Assembly: GCF_029893635.1 (NCBI RefSeq)
Contig: NZ_JARXYR010000002.1
Coordinates: 4,253,001-4,317,000, forward strand
Direction: 5' to 3'
Source: Variovorax sp. TBS-050B
GTDB taxonomy: Bacteria; Pseudomonadota; Gammaproteobacteria; Burkholderiales; Burkholderiaceae_C
Length of the DNA stretch: 64,000 nt
The notes under the pieces are model-generated. The model searched no databases. It worked only from the letters and a program-made list of their open reading frames with translations, and was not told the origin of the DNA. Positions 16,805 through 25,180 of the stretch are shown here, one piece after another. Position 1 is the first letter of the stretch; the number at the start of each line of letters is the position of its first letter. Both the position numbers and the translations under genes were made by a program.

Positions 16805-17719
16805 TCAATACATCGGCGACTGGCTGCCGCTCAGGTGCTCGGCGAGGAAATCGATCAGCTTGCGCACCGCCGGCACCAGCGCGCGCCGCGCCGGAAAGAC
16901 CATGTGCGCGATCGCCTGCGCCGGCCCCCAGTCCGGCAGCAGCTGCACCAGCCGGCCCGCGGCGAGGTCGGCGCGGCACATGTAGCCGGGCAGGAGCGTC
17001 GCGCCGACGCCTTCGAGCGCGGCCACTTGCAGCGAGGCAAGGTCGTCCGCCACGTAGCGCGGGGTGTGGAGGTGCACGTGGATCTCGCCGTTCGGCCCCT
17101 CGAGCCGCCATTCGCTGCGGCCCTCGGCGTTGGCCGACATGGCCGCGCTCGGCAGCTTCGCGAGGTCGGCGGGCGTCTGCACCGGGCCGAAGCGCTCGAG
17201 CAGGTCCGGCCGCACCACCATCACCGCCCGGCTGGTGCCGAGCACCTTGGCGACCAGCGTGGTGCTGTCCTCGATCGCGGGGCGCACGCGCAGCGCGATG
17301 TCGATGCCTTCCTCGATCAGGTCCACCGGCCGGTTCAGCACGCGCAGGTCGATGCGCACCGCGGGATAGAGCGCCATGAAGCGCGGCAGCAGCTGCGCGA
17401 GTCCGCTGTGGGCCACCGTGATCGGGCAGGCCAGGCGCACGATGCCGCAGGGTTCGGTGTGCACCTGCGCCACCGCCTCGGTCGCCGCCTGGGCCGCATC
17501 GCGCACCGCCGCCGAATGGCGCAGGAAGAGTTCGCCCGCCGGCGTGAGCGACAGGCGCCGGGTGCTGCGCTGCATCAGCTGCACGCCGAGCCAATCCTCC
17601 AGTTCCGCCACGCGGCGCGAAAGGCGCGATTTGGGAATGCCAAGTGCGCGGCTGGCGGCGGCGAAGCCGCCACGCTCGGCCACTTCGGCAAAGAAAACCA
17701 TGTCGTTGAGGTCCTGCAT
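16805..17719 (-). CDS. LysR-family regulator, divergent from azoreductase
   Basis: 304-residue LysR regulator. N-terminal winged helix-turn-helix at residues about 5-63 ([54 protein letters not shown]) and a periplasmic-binding-like effector domain from about 90. It most resembles the AaeR/YafC/QseD group by the [12 protein letters not shown] helix. It is divergent from azoR across 133 bases that contain a 21-bp palindrome (17748-17768), the probable binding site. Such divergent LysR genes usually activate the neighbour in response to its substrate, here perhaps quinones or azo/nitro compounds. Confidence 0.92.
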   Translation of the reverse strand: MQDLNDMVFFAEVAERGGFAAASRALGIPKSRLSRRVAELEDWLGVQLMQRSTRRLSLTPAGELFLRHSAAVRDAAQAATEAVAQVHTEPCGIVRLACPITVAHSGLAQLLPRFMALYPAVRIDLRVLNRPVDLIEEGIDIALRVRPAIEDSTTLVAKVLGTSRAVMVVRPDLLERFGPVQTPADLAKLPSAAMSANAEGRSEWRLEGPNGEIHVHLHTPRYVADDLASLQVAALEGVGATLLPGYMCRADLAAGRLVQLLPDWGPAQAIAHMVFPARRALVPAVRKLIDFLAEHLSGSQSPMY

Positions 17720-17747
17720 GGCTTCGATTGTCCTGCATATGGAACGA

Positions 17748-17768
17748 AGTCGTCAAAATTTGACTACT
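17748..17768. promoter_or_regulatory. Candidate LysR operator, 21-bp palindrome
   Basis: The sequence reads AGTcGTCAAAATTTGACtACT. Ten bases on each side of a central A are complementary except one pair (c/t). It contains the LysR T-N11-A pattern and is 29 bases before the LysR start and about 85 bases before azoR. AT-richness in otherwise GC-rich DNA adds weight. Confidence 0.7.
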
Positions 17769-17852
17769 TATCAGCCACTGGCACCAAAAATAGAATTCTC
17801 ACGTCGCCGGCCACTTTCGAGCGCCGGCTTTCCATCAAGAAAGCGATCGATC

Positions 17853-18500
17853 ATGAAACTGCTGCACATCGACTCCAGCGTCCTCGCCAACGGCTCGGTC
17901 TCGCGCCAGCTCACCGCCGAGATCGTGGCCGCCTGGAAGGCTGCGCACCCCGACACCACCGTCGAGTACCTCGACCTCGCCCTCGACGCCCCGCCCCACT
18001 TCGGTCCTGACTCCCTGGGCGCCAAGATCGGCCTGCAGGCCCAGCCCAGCGAAGCCCAGCAGCGCGAGAACGCGCTGTCCGAGAAGCTGGTGAGCCAGTT
18101 CCTCGCGGCCGACGTGGTCGTCGTGGGCGCACCGCTCTACAACTTCTCGATCCCGACGCAGCTCAAGGCCTGGATCGACCGCCTCGCGCAGCCCGGCCGC
18201 ACCTTCAAATACACGGAAAAGGGCCCCACGGGCCTCGCCGGCGGCAAGACCGTGATCGTGGCTTCGAGCCGCGGCGGCATCTACTCGACCACCGAGGCCG
18301 GCCAGGCCACCGAACACCAGGAGAGCTACCTCAAGGTGATCTTCGGCTTCTTCGGCATCACCGACGTGCGCTTCGTGCGCGCGGAAGGCCTGGCGATGGG
18401 CGATGCGCCCAAGGCCGCCGCACTGAGCGCGGCGCGTGGCGACATCCTCGCGGTCACCGCCGAGGCTGCGAACCAGCAGAACGTGGCCCAGGCGGCCTGA
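17853..18500 (+). CDS. azoR: FMN-dependent NADH:quinone oxidoreductase/azoreductase AzoR
   Basis: 215-residue flavodoxin-fold enzyme that reduces quinones and azo compounds with NADH. It opens [25 protein letters not shown] (FMN phosphate loop S-S-x-x-x-x-x-S-x-S), has [40 protein letters not shown] (FMN isoalloxazine and active-site segment), and ASSRGGIYS. All AzoR landmarks are present and length is normal. It is divergent from a LysR gene and is followed by a strong terminator, so it is a single-gene unit. Confidence 0.94.
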   Translation: MKLLHIDSSVLANGSVSRQLTAEIVAAWKAAHPDTTVEYLDLALDAPPHFGPDSLGAKIGLQAQPSEAQQRENALSEKLVSQFLAADVVVVGAPLYNFSIPTQLKAWIDRLAQPGRTFKYTEKGPTGLAGGKTVIVASSRGGIYSTTEAGQATEHQESYLKVIFGFFGITDVRFVRAEGLAMGDAPKAAALSAARGDILAVTAEAANQQNVAQAA

Positions 18501-18534
18501 GCGGGCGTCCGCCCTCCTGCGTTCCGCCCTGCCA

Positions 18535-18567
18535 GAAAAAAGGCCGCCCCGAGGGGCGGCCTTTTTC
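18535..18567. terminator. Bidirectional intrinsic terminator, azoR / FMN reductase
   Basis: AAAAAAGGCCGCCCC, GAG, GGGGCGGCCTTTTT: an 8-9 base GC stem (AGGCCGCCCC/GGGGCGGCCT) with an A-run on one side and a T-run on the other. It can end transcription of azoR (plus) and of the convergent reductase gene (minus). Confidence 0.93.
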
Positions 18568-18583
18568 ATGGTCGCGCGGCGGC

Positions 18584-19141
18584 TCAGGCTGCCGCGTGGC
18601 TCTTGATCCAGGCCACGTACTTGTCCATCCAGCCCTGCAGGAACTTCTTCGTGCCTTCGTTGCCGATGTGGCCGCGGTCGTCGAACAGGTCGTCCTTCGC
18701 CTGCAGGAACACCTCGGGCGCGCCGAGCGTGGGCACGTCGAGGTAGGCCAGCACGTTGCGCAGGTGCTGCTGCGCCAGCGCAGTGCCGATGGCGCCCACC
18801 GACACGCCCAGCACGCCGGCCGGCTTGCCGCCCCAGGCGCTCTGCCCGTAGGGGCGCGAAGCGTGGTCGATCGCGTTCTTCAGCACGCCGGGGAAGGAGC
18901 GGTTGTATTCGGGCGTGACGAACAGCAGGCCGTCGGCCGCGGCGATCTCGCTCTTGAGCCGCCGGACCGGGGCCGCCTGGTTGCCGTCGTCGTCCTGGTT
19001 GTACAGCGGCAGGTCGTCGATGCGCACATGCTCGAAGGTGAAGTCCGAGGGCGCGAGGTGCGCCAGCGCAAGCGCCAGCTTCTGGTTGAACGAATCCTTG
19101 CGGAGGCTGCCGACGATGACGGCGATCCGGGTCTGGCTCAT
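18584..19141 (-). CDS. NADPH-dependent FMN/quinone reductase (ChrR/YieF type)
   Basis: 185-residue flavodoxin-like reductase. It opens RIAVIVGSLRKDSFNQKLALAL (FMN phosphate loop G-S-x-R-x-x-S-x-N), with LPLYNQDDDGN, FVTPEYNRSFPGVLKNAIDHASRP (the T-P-E-Y-N motif of the NADPH-dependent FMN reductase family) and GGKPAGVLGVSVGAIGTALAQQHLR. Typical substrates are quinones and chromate. The start at 19141 follows an AAGGAG site; a homopurine/homopyrimidine tract lies just upstream. Convergent with azoR. Confidence 0.9.
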   Translation of the reverse strand: MSQTRIAVIVGSLRKDSFNQKLALALAHLAPSDFTFEHVRIDDLPLYNQDDDGNQAAPVRRLKSEIAAADGLLFVTPEYNRSFPGVLKNAIDHASRPYGQSAWGGKPAGVLGVSVGAIGTALAQQHLRNVLAYLDVPTLGAPEVFLQAKDDLFDDRGHIGNEGTKKFLQGWMDKYVAWIKSHAAA

Positions 19142-19158
19142 GGGTGAGGCTCCTTGAT

Positions 19159-19187
19159 GAAAGAAAAGAAGAAGAAGAAGAAAAAGT
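19159..19187. repeat. GAA-rich simple repeat in the leader of the FMN reductase gene
   Basis: The plus strand reads AAGAAAAGAAGAAGAAGAAG followed by AAAAAG, so the message upstream of the reductase carries a CUU/U-rich pyrimidine tract about 20-45 bases before the start. It is too short for confident phase variation but is unlike the surrounding GC-rich DNA. Confidence 0.6.
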
Positions 19188-19329
19188 CGGGCCGGACGAT
19201 TATGCGAAGCGCCCATGACCTTTTCCGGAAAAGTTCATCGGCCGCACCCGCCTTTGGCAGGCGCCGAGCACGCCTGCGCGATCGCGGGCATCATGGCCCG
19301 CGTCATTCTTCGACCAGGAGCGAATCGCG

Positions 19330-20265
19330 ATGAGATTTCTGATGGTGGGCGCCGGCGCGCTCGGCGGCTATTTCGGCGGACGGCTGCTCGAGGCCGGACG
19401 CGACGTGACTTTTCTGCTGCGACCGCGCCGCGCCGCGCAGATCGCAAAGACCGGGCTCGTGGTCCGAAGCCCCTTCGGCGACCTCGACCTGCCCTCGCCG
19501 CCGCACGTGCTGGCCGAGGACATCGAGGCGCCGTACGACGTGGTCGTGGTGGGCAGCAAGGCCTACGACCTCGAATCGGCCATGGACGCGTTCGCGCCCG
19601 CGGTGGGCCCCGACACCGTGATCCTTCCGCTGCTCAACGGCCTGCGCCACGTCGACCGGCTGGCCGCGCGCTTCGGCGATGCGCGCGTGCTCGGCGGGCT
19701 CTGCATGATCTCCGCCACGCTCGACGACGAGGGCCGCGTGCTGCACCTCAACGACATGCACGGCCTGAGCTACGGCGAGCGCGGCGGCGGCCGCTCGGCG
19801 CGCGTCGAGGCGATCGCGGCCGAGTTCGCGGGCGCGAAGTTCGACGCCACGCTGAGCGAGAACATCTCGCAGGACATGTGGGAGAAGTGGGTCTTCATCG
19901 CCTCGGCCGCCGGCCTCACGAGCCTGATGCGCGCCTCCATCGGCGACATCGCGGCCGCGGGCGGCCGCGACGTGGCGCTCTCGATCTTCGACGAATGCGC
20001 CGCCATCGCCGCCCACAACGGCTTTGCGCTGCGCCCTGCCGCCATCGAGCGCGGACGTGCCTTCCTCACCGCGCCGGGCTCGCCGATGACGGCCTCCATG
20101 TACAAGGACATCGTGCGCGGCGCACCCGTGGAGGCCGACCACATCGTCGGCGACCTGCTCGGCCGCGCGCCCTCGCCCGCCCCTTCGGCCGCGCCGTCCA
20201 TGCTGCGCGCCGCCTACGTCCACCTCAAGGCCTACGAAGCCCGCCGCGCGCGCGAAGCCGCCTGA
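19330..20265 (+). CDS. panE: Ketopantoate reductase-family protein (2-dehydropantoate 2-reductase)
   Basis: 311-residue protein. The N-terminal Rossmann fold opens MRFLMVGAGALGGYFGGRLLEAG (GxGxxG, residues 7-12), and the ApbA-type C-terminal helical domain contains MWEKWVFIASAAGLTSLMR (the K of this W-x-K segment is catalytic in PanE) and SPMTASMYKDIVRGAPVEADHIVGDLL, the PanE C-terminal signature (S-M-x-x-D). It would reduce ketopantoate to pantoate with NADPH for pantothenate/CoA. Families with this fold include paralogues of other function, so the substrate is probable, not certain. Stands alone. Confidence 0.85.
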   Translation: MRFLMVGAGALGGYFGGRLLEAGRDVTFLLRPRRAAQIAKTGLVVRSPFGDLDLPSPPHVLAEDIEAPYDVVVVGSKAYDLESAMDAFAPAVGPDTVILPLLNGLRHVDRLAARFGDARVLGGLCMISATLDDEGRVLHLNDMHGLSYGERGGGRSARVEAIAAEFAGAKFDATLSENISQDMWEKWVFIASAAGLTSLMRASIGDIAAAGGRDVALSIFDECAAIAAHNGFALRPAAIERGRAFLTAPGSPMTASMYKDIVRGAPVEADHIVGDLLGRAPSPAPSAAPSMLRAAYVHLKAYEARRAREAA

Positions 20266-20292
20266 ACGCAGCGGCGCCGGGCGGCGCGCCGG

Positions 20293-21660
20293 TCAGTCAG
20301 CCTTGAGGATCGTCTCGCCCTTGAGCGCACCCATGTCGCGGATGTTGAAGCGGTGCCGCTTCCATCCTTCCCAGGTGCGCCGCATGTGGGTGATCGAGAT
20401 GAAGTAGTAGAGGAACTTGAACATGCCGAGCGCACGCCAGATCGGCGTGTCGCGGTAGATGTCGCCGGCCAGCAGCGACATCAGGCCTTCCTTCACGCGG
20501 AACGGATTGCCCGGGTGCATGAACATGTCGCGGATCGTCGGGTTCGTCACGCGGTAGATGAACCATGAATACTCGCGCGGCCCCTTGCGCATCATGGCCT
20601 CGAAGTCGCGCCGCGCCGCGGCCAGCGCGGCCGGCCGGTCGAGCGCGGTCGCCACGAGTTCGGCGCCGTCGAAGGCGCTGTGCATGGCCAGGTACACGCC
20701 CGAGGAGAACATCGGGTCGATGAAGGTGAAGGCGTCGCCCAGCATCAGGTAGCGGTCGCCGGTGGCGTGCGTGCTCGAATACGAGAAGTTGCCGGTGGCG
20801 TGCACCGCGTCGTCCACCAGCGTGGCGTTCTTCAGCCGGTCCACGAGCACCGGGCAGAGCGCGATGGTGTCGTAGAAGAAGTCCTTCAGCGGCTTGTCGC
20901 GCGTCTTCAGGTAGTACGGCCAGCAGACCGCGCCCACGCTCGTGGTGCCGTCGGCCAGCGGAATGAACCAGAACCAGCCGTGGTCGAACCAGCAGATGCT
21001 GATGTTGCCTTCCTTCTTGCCCTCGAGCCGCTCGGCGTTGGTGAAGTGGCCGAACAGCGCGGTGCTGTTGTGGTCGGGGTTCTTCTCCTTGCAGCGGAAT
21101 TTGTTGGCGAGCAGCGTGTCGCGGCCCGTGGCATCGACCAGGAAGCGTGCGCGCCAGCTGCGCTTCGCGCCGTCGTCCATCACCGCCTGCACCGTGGCGC
21201 CCTCGGCGTCGAAGGCCACGTCGCGCACCTTGCAGCCCTCGATCGCCTCGGCACCGCGCGCGGCGGCGTTGCGGAACAGCAGTTCGTCGAGCTCGGAGCG
21301 GCGCACCTGCCAGGCCGAGTCGAGCGACTTGTCCCAGCCCTCGGCGAAGTCCACGTAGCTGCGGTGCTCGTGGTCGGGCGAGACGAATTCGATGCCGAAC
21401 TTCGGCATGCCGATCTTCTCGACCTGGTCGCGCACGCCGAGCTTCTCGAACAGCTCGACGTTCGCGGGCAAGAGCGATTCGCCGATGTGGAAGCGCGGAT
21501 GGTGCTCCTTCTCGACCAGCACCACCTTGCGGCCCTGCTGCGCGAGCAGCGCCGCGATGGTGGAACCGGCAGGGCCGCCGCCGACGACGAGGACGTCGCA
21601 GGATGCCGCGGCGGGCGCGGTGGAAGCGGGAGCGGAAGAAGCGGCTTGTGGCTGGAACAT
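20293..21660 (-). CDS. Halogenase-like FAD-dependent monooxygenase
   Basis: 455-residue flavoprotein of the tryptophan-halogenase/geranylgeranyl-reductase superfamily. It has an FAD dinucleotide motif VVGGGPAGS (residues 25-33), FHIGESLLPANVELFEKLG (57-75), a lysine (K87) in the position where phenol/pyrrole halogenases carry their catalytic lysine (MPKFGIEF), and GWFWFIPL (228-235), which fits the halogenase W-x-W-x-I-P motif. A second FAD motif is YLMLGDAFTFIDPMFSSGV. There is no biosynthetic cluster beside it; cysE lies upstream in the same direction. It may act on a small-molecule or carrier-bound substrate, or be a non-halogenating relative. Confidence 0.75.
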   Translation of the reverse strand: MFQPQAASSAPASTAPAAASCDVLVVGGGPAGSTIAALLAQQGRKVVLVEKEHHPRFHIGESLLPANVELFEKLGVRDQVEKIGMPKFGIEFVSPDHEHRSYVDFAEGWDKSLDSAWQVRRSELDELLFRNAAARGAEAIEGCKVRDVAFDAEGATVQAVMDDGAKRSWRARFLVDATGRDTLLANKFRCKEKNPDHNSTALFGHFTNAERLEGKKEGNISICWFDHGWFWFIPLADGTTSVGAVCWPYYLKTRDKPLKDFFYDTIALCPVLVDRLKNATLVDDAVHATGNFSYSSTHATGDRYLMLGDAFTFIDPMFSSGVYLAMHSAFDGAELVATALDRPAALAAARRDFEAMMRKGPREYSWFIYRVTNPTIRDMFMHPGNPFRVKEGLMSLLAGDIYRDTPIWRALGMFKFLYYFISITHMRRTWEGWKRHRFNIRDMGALKGETILKAD

Positions 21661-21737
21661 GCGGATGCAGGCGACAGGGTTGGGAAACGACCGCGAAGCA
21701 TAGCGCGGCCCGCGGCGCCCGTCGCCTGGCCGAACGC

Positions 21738-22643
21738 TCAGCCCCGCGGCGCGTTCTGCAGGCTCGCCTGCGTCACGCTCGCACCGGGCGGCACGTCGTC
21801 GGTGATCCAGACGTTGCCGCCGATCACCGCGCCCTTGCCCAGCGTCACGCGTCCGAGGATGGTGGCGCCGGCGTAGATGACCACGTCGTCCTCCACCACC
21901 GGATGCCGCGGCAGGCCCTTCTGCAGGTTGCCTTCGGCGTCGGTCGGGAAGCGCTTGGCGCCGAGCGTCACGGCCTGGTAGAGCCGCACGCGCTTGCCGA
22001 TGACCGCGGTCTCGCCGATCACGATGCCGGTGCCGTGGTCCATGAAGAAGCCGGCATCGATCTGCGCGCCGGGGTGGATGTCGATGCCGGTCTGCGCATG
22101 CGCGAGTTCGGCCACGATGCGCGCCAGAAGCGGCAGCCCGAGCCGGTAGAGCTCGTGCGCGAGCCGGTGGTGGATCATCGCGAGCACGCCCGGATAGCAC
22201 AGCAGCACCTCGTCAACGCTGCGCGCGGCCGGATCGCCGTGGTAGGCCGCGAGCACGTCGCTGTCGAGCAGCCGGCGCAGCCGCGGCAGCGCGAGCGCGA
22301 ACTGCCGCACCGCCTCGGCGGCGGTCTGGTCGATGTCGACCGCGGCGTCGGGCGCGTGGCGCGCATTGAAGTTGAGTTCGAGCCGCGCCTGCAACAGCAG
22401 CGCCTGCAGCGCGGTGTTCAGCGTGTGGCCGACGTAGAAGTCCTCGCTCTCGTGCCGCAGTTCGGGCGGGCCGAGCCGCATCGGGAACAGCGCGCCCTTG
22501 AGCGATTCGACGATCTGCGCGAGCGCATCGCGCGACGGAAACTCGCGCGCGCCGGGCTCGCGCGAACGGCGCTGCGAATCGCGCCACTCGTTGCGCGCCT
22601 CGTGCAGCGCGCGGACGATCTCGCCGACTTCGAAATGGACCAT
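21738..22643 (-). CDS. cysE: Serine O-acetyltransferase, EpsC type
   Basis: 301-residue hexapeptide-repeat acyltransferase making O-acetylserine for cysteine synthesis. An N-terminal helical region (1-175, YHGDPAARSVDEVLLCYPGVLAMIHHRLAHELY) is followed by the left-handed beta-helix (GIDIHPGAQIDAGFFMDHGTGIVIGETAVIG) with catalytic H-x-x-x-x-x-x-x-D/H residues and the C-terminal NVWITDDVPPGASV. The longer N-terminal part marks the EpsC/SATase group. The start MVHFEVGEIV at 22643 was preferred over an ATG 63 bases upstream because the latter lies near the terminator of the upstream gene. Separated from the ssu operon by a terminator. Confidence 0.92.
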   Translation of the reverse strand: MVHFEVGEIVRALHEARNEWRDSQRRSREPGAREFPSRDALAQIVESLKGALFPMRLGPPELRHESEDFYVGHTLNTALQALLLQARLELNFNARHAPDAAVDIDQTAAEAVRQFALALPRLRRLLDSDVLAAYHGDPAARSVDEVLLCYPGVLAMIHHRLAHELYRLGLPLLARIVAELAHAQTGIDIHPGAQIDAGFFMDHGTGIVIGETAVIGKRVRLYQAVTLGAKRFPTDAEGNLQKGLPRHPVVEDDVVIYAGATILGRVTLGKGAVIGGNVWITDDVPPGASVTQASLQNAPRG

Positions 22644-22687
22644 GCTTGCTTCTCCGGTGACAGCGTCCGTTGCACTGTAAAGCAAGC

Positions 22688-22718
22688 AAAAAGAACCCGG
22701 CGCCAACGCGGCGCCGGG
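22688..22718 (-). terminator. Intrinsic terminator ending the organosulfur operon
   Basis: Read on the minus strand: CCCGGCGCC, loop GCGTT, GGCGCCGGG, then TTCTTTTTGC. A perfect 9-base GC stem with a T-rich tail 21 bases after the Mop gene stop. It separates the operon from cysE. Confidence 0.9.
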
Positions 22719-22739
22719 ATTCGCAAGCCCCGGGGTCCG

Positions 22740-22955
22740 TCAGAGCTTGGCGATCGAAACCTCCGTCGACTTCACCAGCGCGACCACGTCGGAGCCGACC
22801 TTGAGCTGGAGCTCGTCGATCGAGCGCGTGGTGATCACCGAGGTGACGATGCCCCAGGCGGTCTCGACGTCGACTTCGGAGACGACGTCGCCGCGGATGA
22901 TCTCGCGGACCTTGCCCTTGAACTGGTTGCGCACGTTGATGGCCTGGATGGACAT
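22740..22955 (-). CDS. Mop/TOBE-domain molybdate-binding protein (molbindin)
   Basis: 71-residue single-domain protein matching the Mop/TOBE fold: AINVRNQFKGKVREIIRGDVVSEVDVETAWGIVTSVITTRSIDELQLKVGSDVVALVKSTEVSIAKL contains the family's N-x-x-x-G-x-V-x-x-I and VTSVIT...L-x-x-G-x-x-V-x-A-x-x-K-x-(S/T)-x-V pattern. Such molbindins store or buffer molybdate in the cytoplasm as oligomers. It is the last gene of the organosulfur unit, 65 bases after metY and just before a terminator. The link to sulfur metabolism may be that molybdate and sulfate compete in transport; that is inference. Confidence 0.92.
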   Translation of the reverse strand: MSIQAINVRNQFKGKVREIIRGDVVSEVDVETAWGIVTSVITTRSIDELQLKVGSDVVALVKSTEVSIAKL

Positions 22956-23020
22956 GGTGGGTTCTCTTTCGGATGGTTCGGGTGGAGGGAAGAATGAAAA
23001 AAGCACGCCTGCGGCCGTGC

Positions 23021-24310
23021 TCATGCGGCCGCGGCGGCGAGCGCCCGGTCGAGGTCGGCGAGCAGGTCGTCGATGTGCTCGATGCCCACCGACAGCCGCA
23101 CCGTGTCCTCGGTCACGCCGGCGCGCGCGAGTTCCTCGGGCGAGAGCTGGCGGTGCGTGGTCGAGGCGGGATGGGTGGCGAGCGAGCGCACGTCGCCGAT
23201 GTTCACGAGCCGGGTGAACAGCTGCAGCGCGTCGAGGAACTTCGCGCCGCCCGCGCGGCCGCTGCCGATGCCGAAGGTCAGCACGCCGCTCGCGCGGCCG
23301 CCGAAGTACTTCTGCGCCAGCGCGTGGTCGGGATGGTCCTCGAGCGCGGCGTAGTTGACCCAGCTCACGGCCGGGTGGCGCTTCAGGTGCTGCGCCACCG
23401 CGAGCGCGTTGCTGCTGATGCGGTCCATGCGCAGCGCGAGCGTCTCGATGCCCTGCAGGATCTGGAAGGCGTTGAACGGCGAGATCGCCGCGCCCGTGTT
23501 GCGCAGCGGCACCACGCGCGCACGGCCGATGTAGGCCGCCGGGCCGAGCGCCTCGGTGTAGACCACGCCGTGGTAGCTCACGTCGGGTTCGTTGAGGCGC
23601 CGGAAGCGCTCTTTGTGCTGCGCCCACGGGAACCTGCCCGAATCGACGATGGCGCCGCCGATGCTGGTGCCATGGCCGCCGAGGTACTTGGTCAGCGAAT
23701 GCACCACGATGTCGGCGCCGTGCGCGATCGGCCGGCTCAGGTACGGCGAAGGCACGGTGTTGTCGACGATCAGCGGCACGCCGTGGCGGTGCGCGATCTC
23801 GGCCACGGCGGCGATGTCGGTCACGTTGCCGGCCGGGTTGCCGAGCGATTCGACGAACACGGCCTTGGTGCGCTCGTCGATCAGCGGCTCGAAGCTCGCC
23901 GGGTCGCGGTGGTCCGCGAAGCGCGTGCCGATGCCGAACTGCGGCAGCGTGTGCGCGAACAGGTTGTAGGTGCCGCCGTAGAGCGCGGTGCTGCTCACGA
24001 TGTTGTCGCCGGCTTCGGCGATGGTCTGGATCGCATAGGTCACGGCCGCCTGGCCCGAGGCCAGCGCGAGCGCGGCGATGCCGCCTTCGAGCGCGGCCAC
24101 GCGCTGTTCGAGCACGTCCTGCGTGGGGTTGTTGATGCGGGTGTAGATGTTGCCCGGCACCTTGAGGTCGAACAGGTCGGCGCCATGCTGCGCGCTGTCG
24201 AAGGCATAGGCCACCGTCTGGTAGATCGGCGGCGCCACCGCGCGCGTGGTGGGATCGGGCGAGTAGCCGGCGTGCACCGAGAGGGTCTCGAATTTCCAGT
24301 TCTGCGACAT
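23021..24310 (-). CDS. metY: O-acetylhomoserine sulfhydrylase / cystathionine gamma-synthase-family enzyme
   Basis: 429-residue PLP enzyme of the Cys/Met metabolism family. It opens with KFETLSVHAGYSPDPTTRAVAPPIYQTVAYAF, has the family's long ENIYTRINNPTQDVLE region (YxRxxNP), and the PLP lysine in VVHSLTKYLGGHGTSIGG (about residue 209). The length (about 430) and the G-x-H-G-x-S/T-I-GG segment fit O-acetylhomoserine sulfhydrylase, which makes homocysteine from O-acetylhomoserine and sulfide. It lies 36 bases after ssuB in the organosulfur operon, a placement that would couple released sulfite/sulfide to methionine synthesis. The start MSQNWKF at 24310 was chosen because an upstream ATG gives 10 poorly conserved residues. 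Confidence 0.92.
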   Translation of the reverse strand: MSQNWKFETLSVHAGYSPDPTTRAVAPPIYQTVAYAFDSAQHGADLFDLKVPGNIYTRINNPTQDVLEQRVAALEGGIAALALASGQAAVTYAIQTIAEAGDNIVSSTALYGGTYNLFAHTLPQFGIGTRFADHRDPASFEPLIDERTKAVFVESLGNPAGNVTDIAAVAEIAHRHGVPLIVDNTVPSPYLSRPIAHGADIVVHSLTKYLGGHGTSIGGAIVDSGRFPWAQHKERFRRLNEPDVSYHGVVYTEALGPAAYIGRARVVPLRNTGAAISPFNAFQILQGIETLALRMDRISSNALAVAQHLKRHPAVSWVNYAALEDHPDHALAQKYFGGRASGVLTFGIGSGRAGGAKFLDALQLFTRLVNIGDVRSLATHPASTTHRQLSPEELARAGVTEDTVRLSVGIEHIDDLLADLDRALAAAAA

Positions 24311-24346
24311 GGGAGGTCTTTCGTCCTGCGTTGGGAACAATGAATC

Positions 24347-25180
24347 TCAGATCGCCCAGCGCAGCGCGTGCGCGGGCGGCGGCAGCCAGGCACCGGGCTC
24401 TCCGGCCTCGCCGTCGGCCGACTTCTGCAGCACGCGGTCGAGGATGCGCTTCTCGATCGCCGCGAAGGCCGGGTCGCCCTGCGAGCGCGGCCGTGCGAGT
24501 GCGATGTGCTCGTCGAGCGCGATGCGGCCGTCCTCGATCAGGATCACGCGGTCGGCGAGCGCGACCGCCTCCTGCACGTCGTGCGTCACCAGCAGCGCGG
24601 TGAAGCGGTGGCGCTGCCAGAGGTCTTCGATCAGGCGGTGCATCTCGATGCGCGTGAGTGCATCGAGCGCGCCCAGCGGCTCGTCCAGCAGCAGCAGCCG
24701 CGGCCGGTGCACCAGCGCGCGCGCGAGCGACACGCGCTGGCGCTGACCGCCCGACAGCCGCGCGGGCCATTCGTTCTCGCGGTCGGCCAGGCCCACCTGC
24801 GCCAGCACTTCCCGGCCCCGCGCACGGGCGGCGTCGGACAGGCCGAGCGTCACGTTGTCGAGCACGCGGCGCCAGGGCAGCAGCCGCGCCTCCTGGAACA
24901 TGATGCGCGTGTCGTCGTGCAGCCCGTCGATCGCCCGGCCGTCGGCGAACAGGCCGCCGGCGCTGGGCGCCTCCAGTCCCGCGACCAGCCGCAGCAGCGT
25001 GCTCTTGCCGCAGCCGCTGCGCCCGACGATGGCGATGAACTGCCCCGGCTCGATCGCGAGCTGCGTGTTGCGCAGCACCTCGCGCTCGCCGTAGCGCTTG
25101 TGGAGCCCGCGCGCCTCGAGGCGCACGCCGCCCGCGAGGGCCGCGTCGGACTGTCGGATGTCTTCGTGCACTGCACTCAT
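24347..25180 (-). CDS. ssuB: Aliphatic sulfonate ABC transporter ATPase SsuB
   Basis: 277-residue ATPase with Walker [10 protein letters not shown] (about 55-63), [34 protein letters not shown] and [50 protein letters not shown] is the SsuB/TauB C-terminal pattern. The start at 25180 overlaps the ssuA stop (ATGA). It serves the SsuC permease two genes upstream. Confidence 0.93.
   Translation of the reverse strand: MSAVHEDIRQSDAALAGGVRLEARGLHKRYGEREVLRNTQLAIEPGQFIAIVGRSGCGKSTLLRLVAGLEAPSAGGLFADGRAIDGLHDDTRIMFQEARLLPWRRVLDNVTLGLSDAARARGREVLAQVGLADRENEWPARLSGGQRQRVSLARALVHRPRLLLLDEPLGALDALTRIEMHRLIEDLWQRHRFTALLVTHDVQEAVALADRVILIEDGRIALDEHIALARPRSQGDPAFAAIEKRILDRVLQKSADGEAGEPGAWLPPPAHALRWAI

Noticed and set aside
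19159..19187. GAA repeat as a phase-variation switch
   Set aside because: Only about five units, imperfect, and outside the coding region; length too low for frequent slippage.
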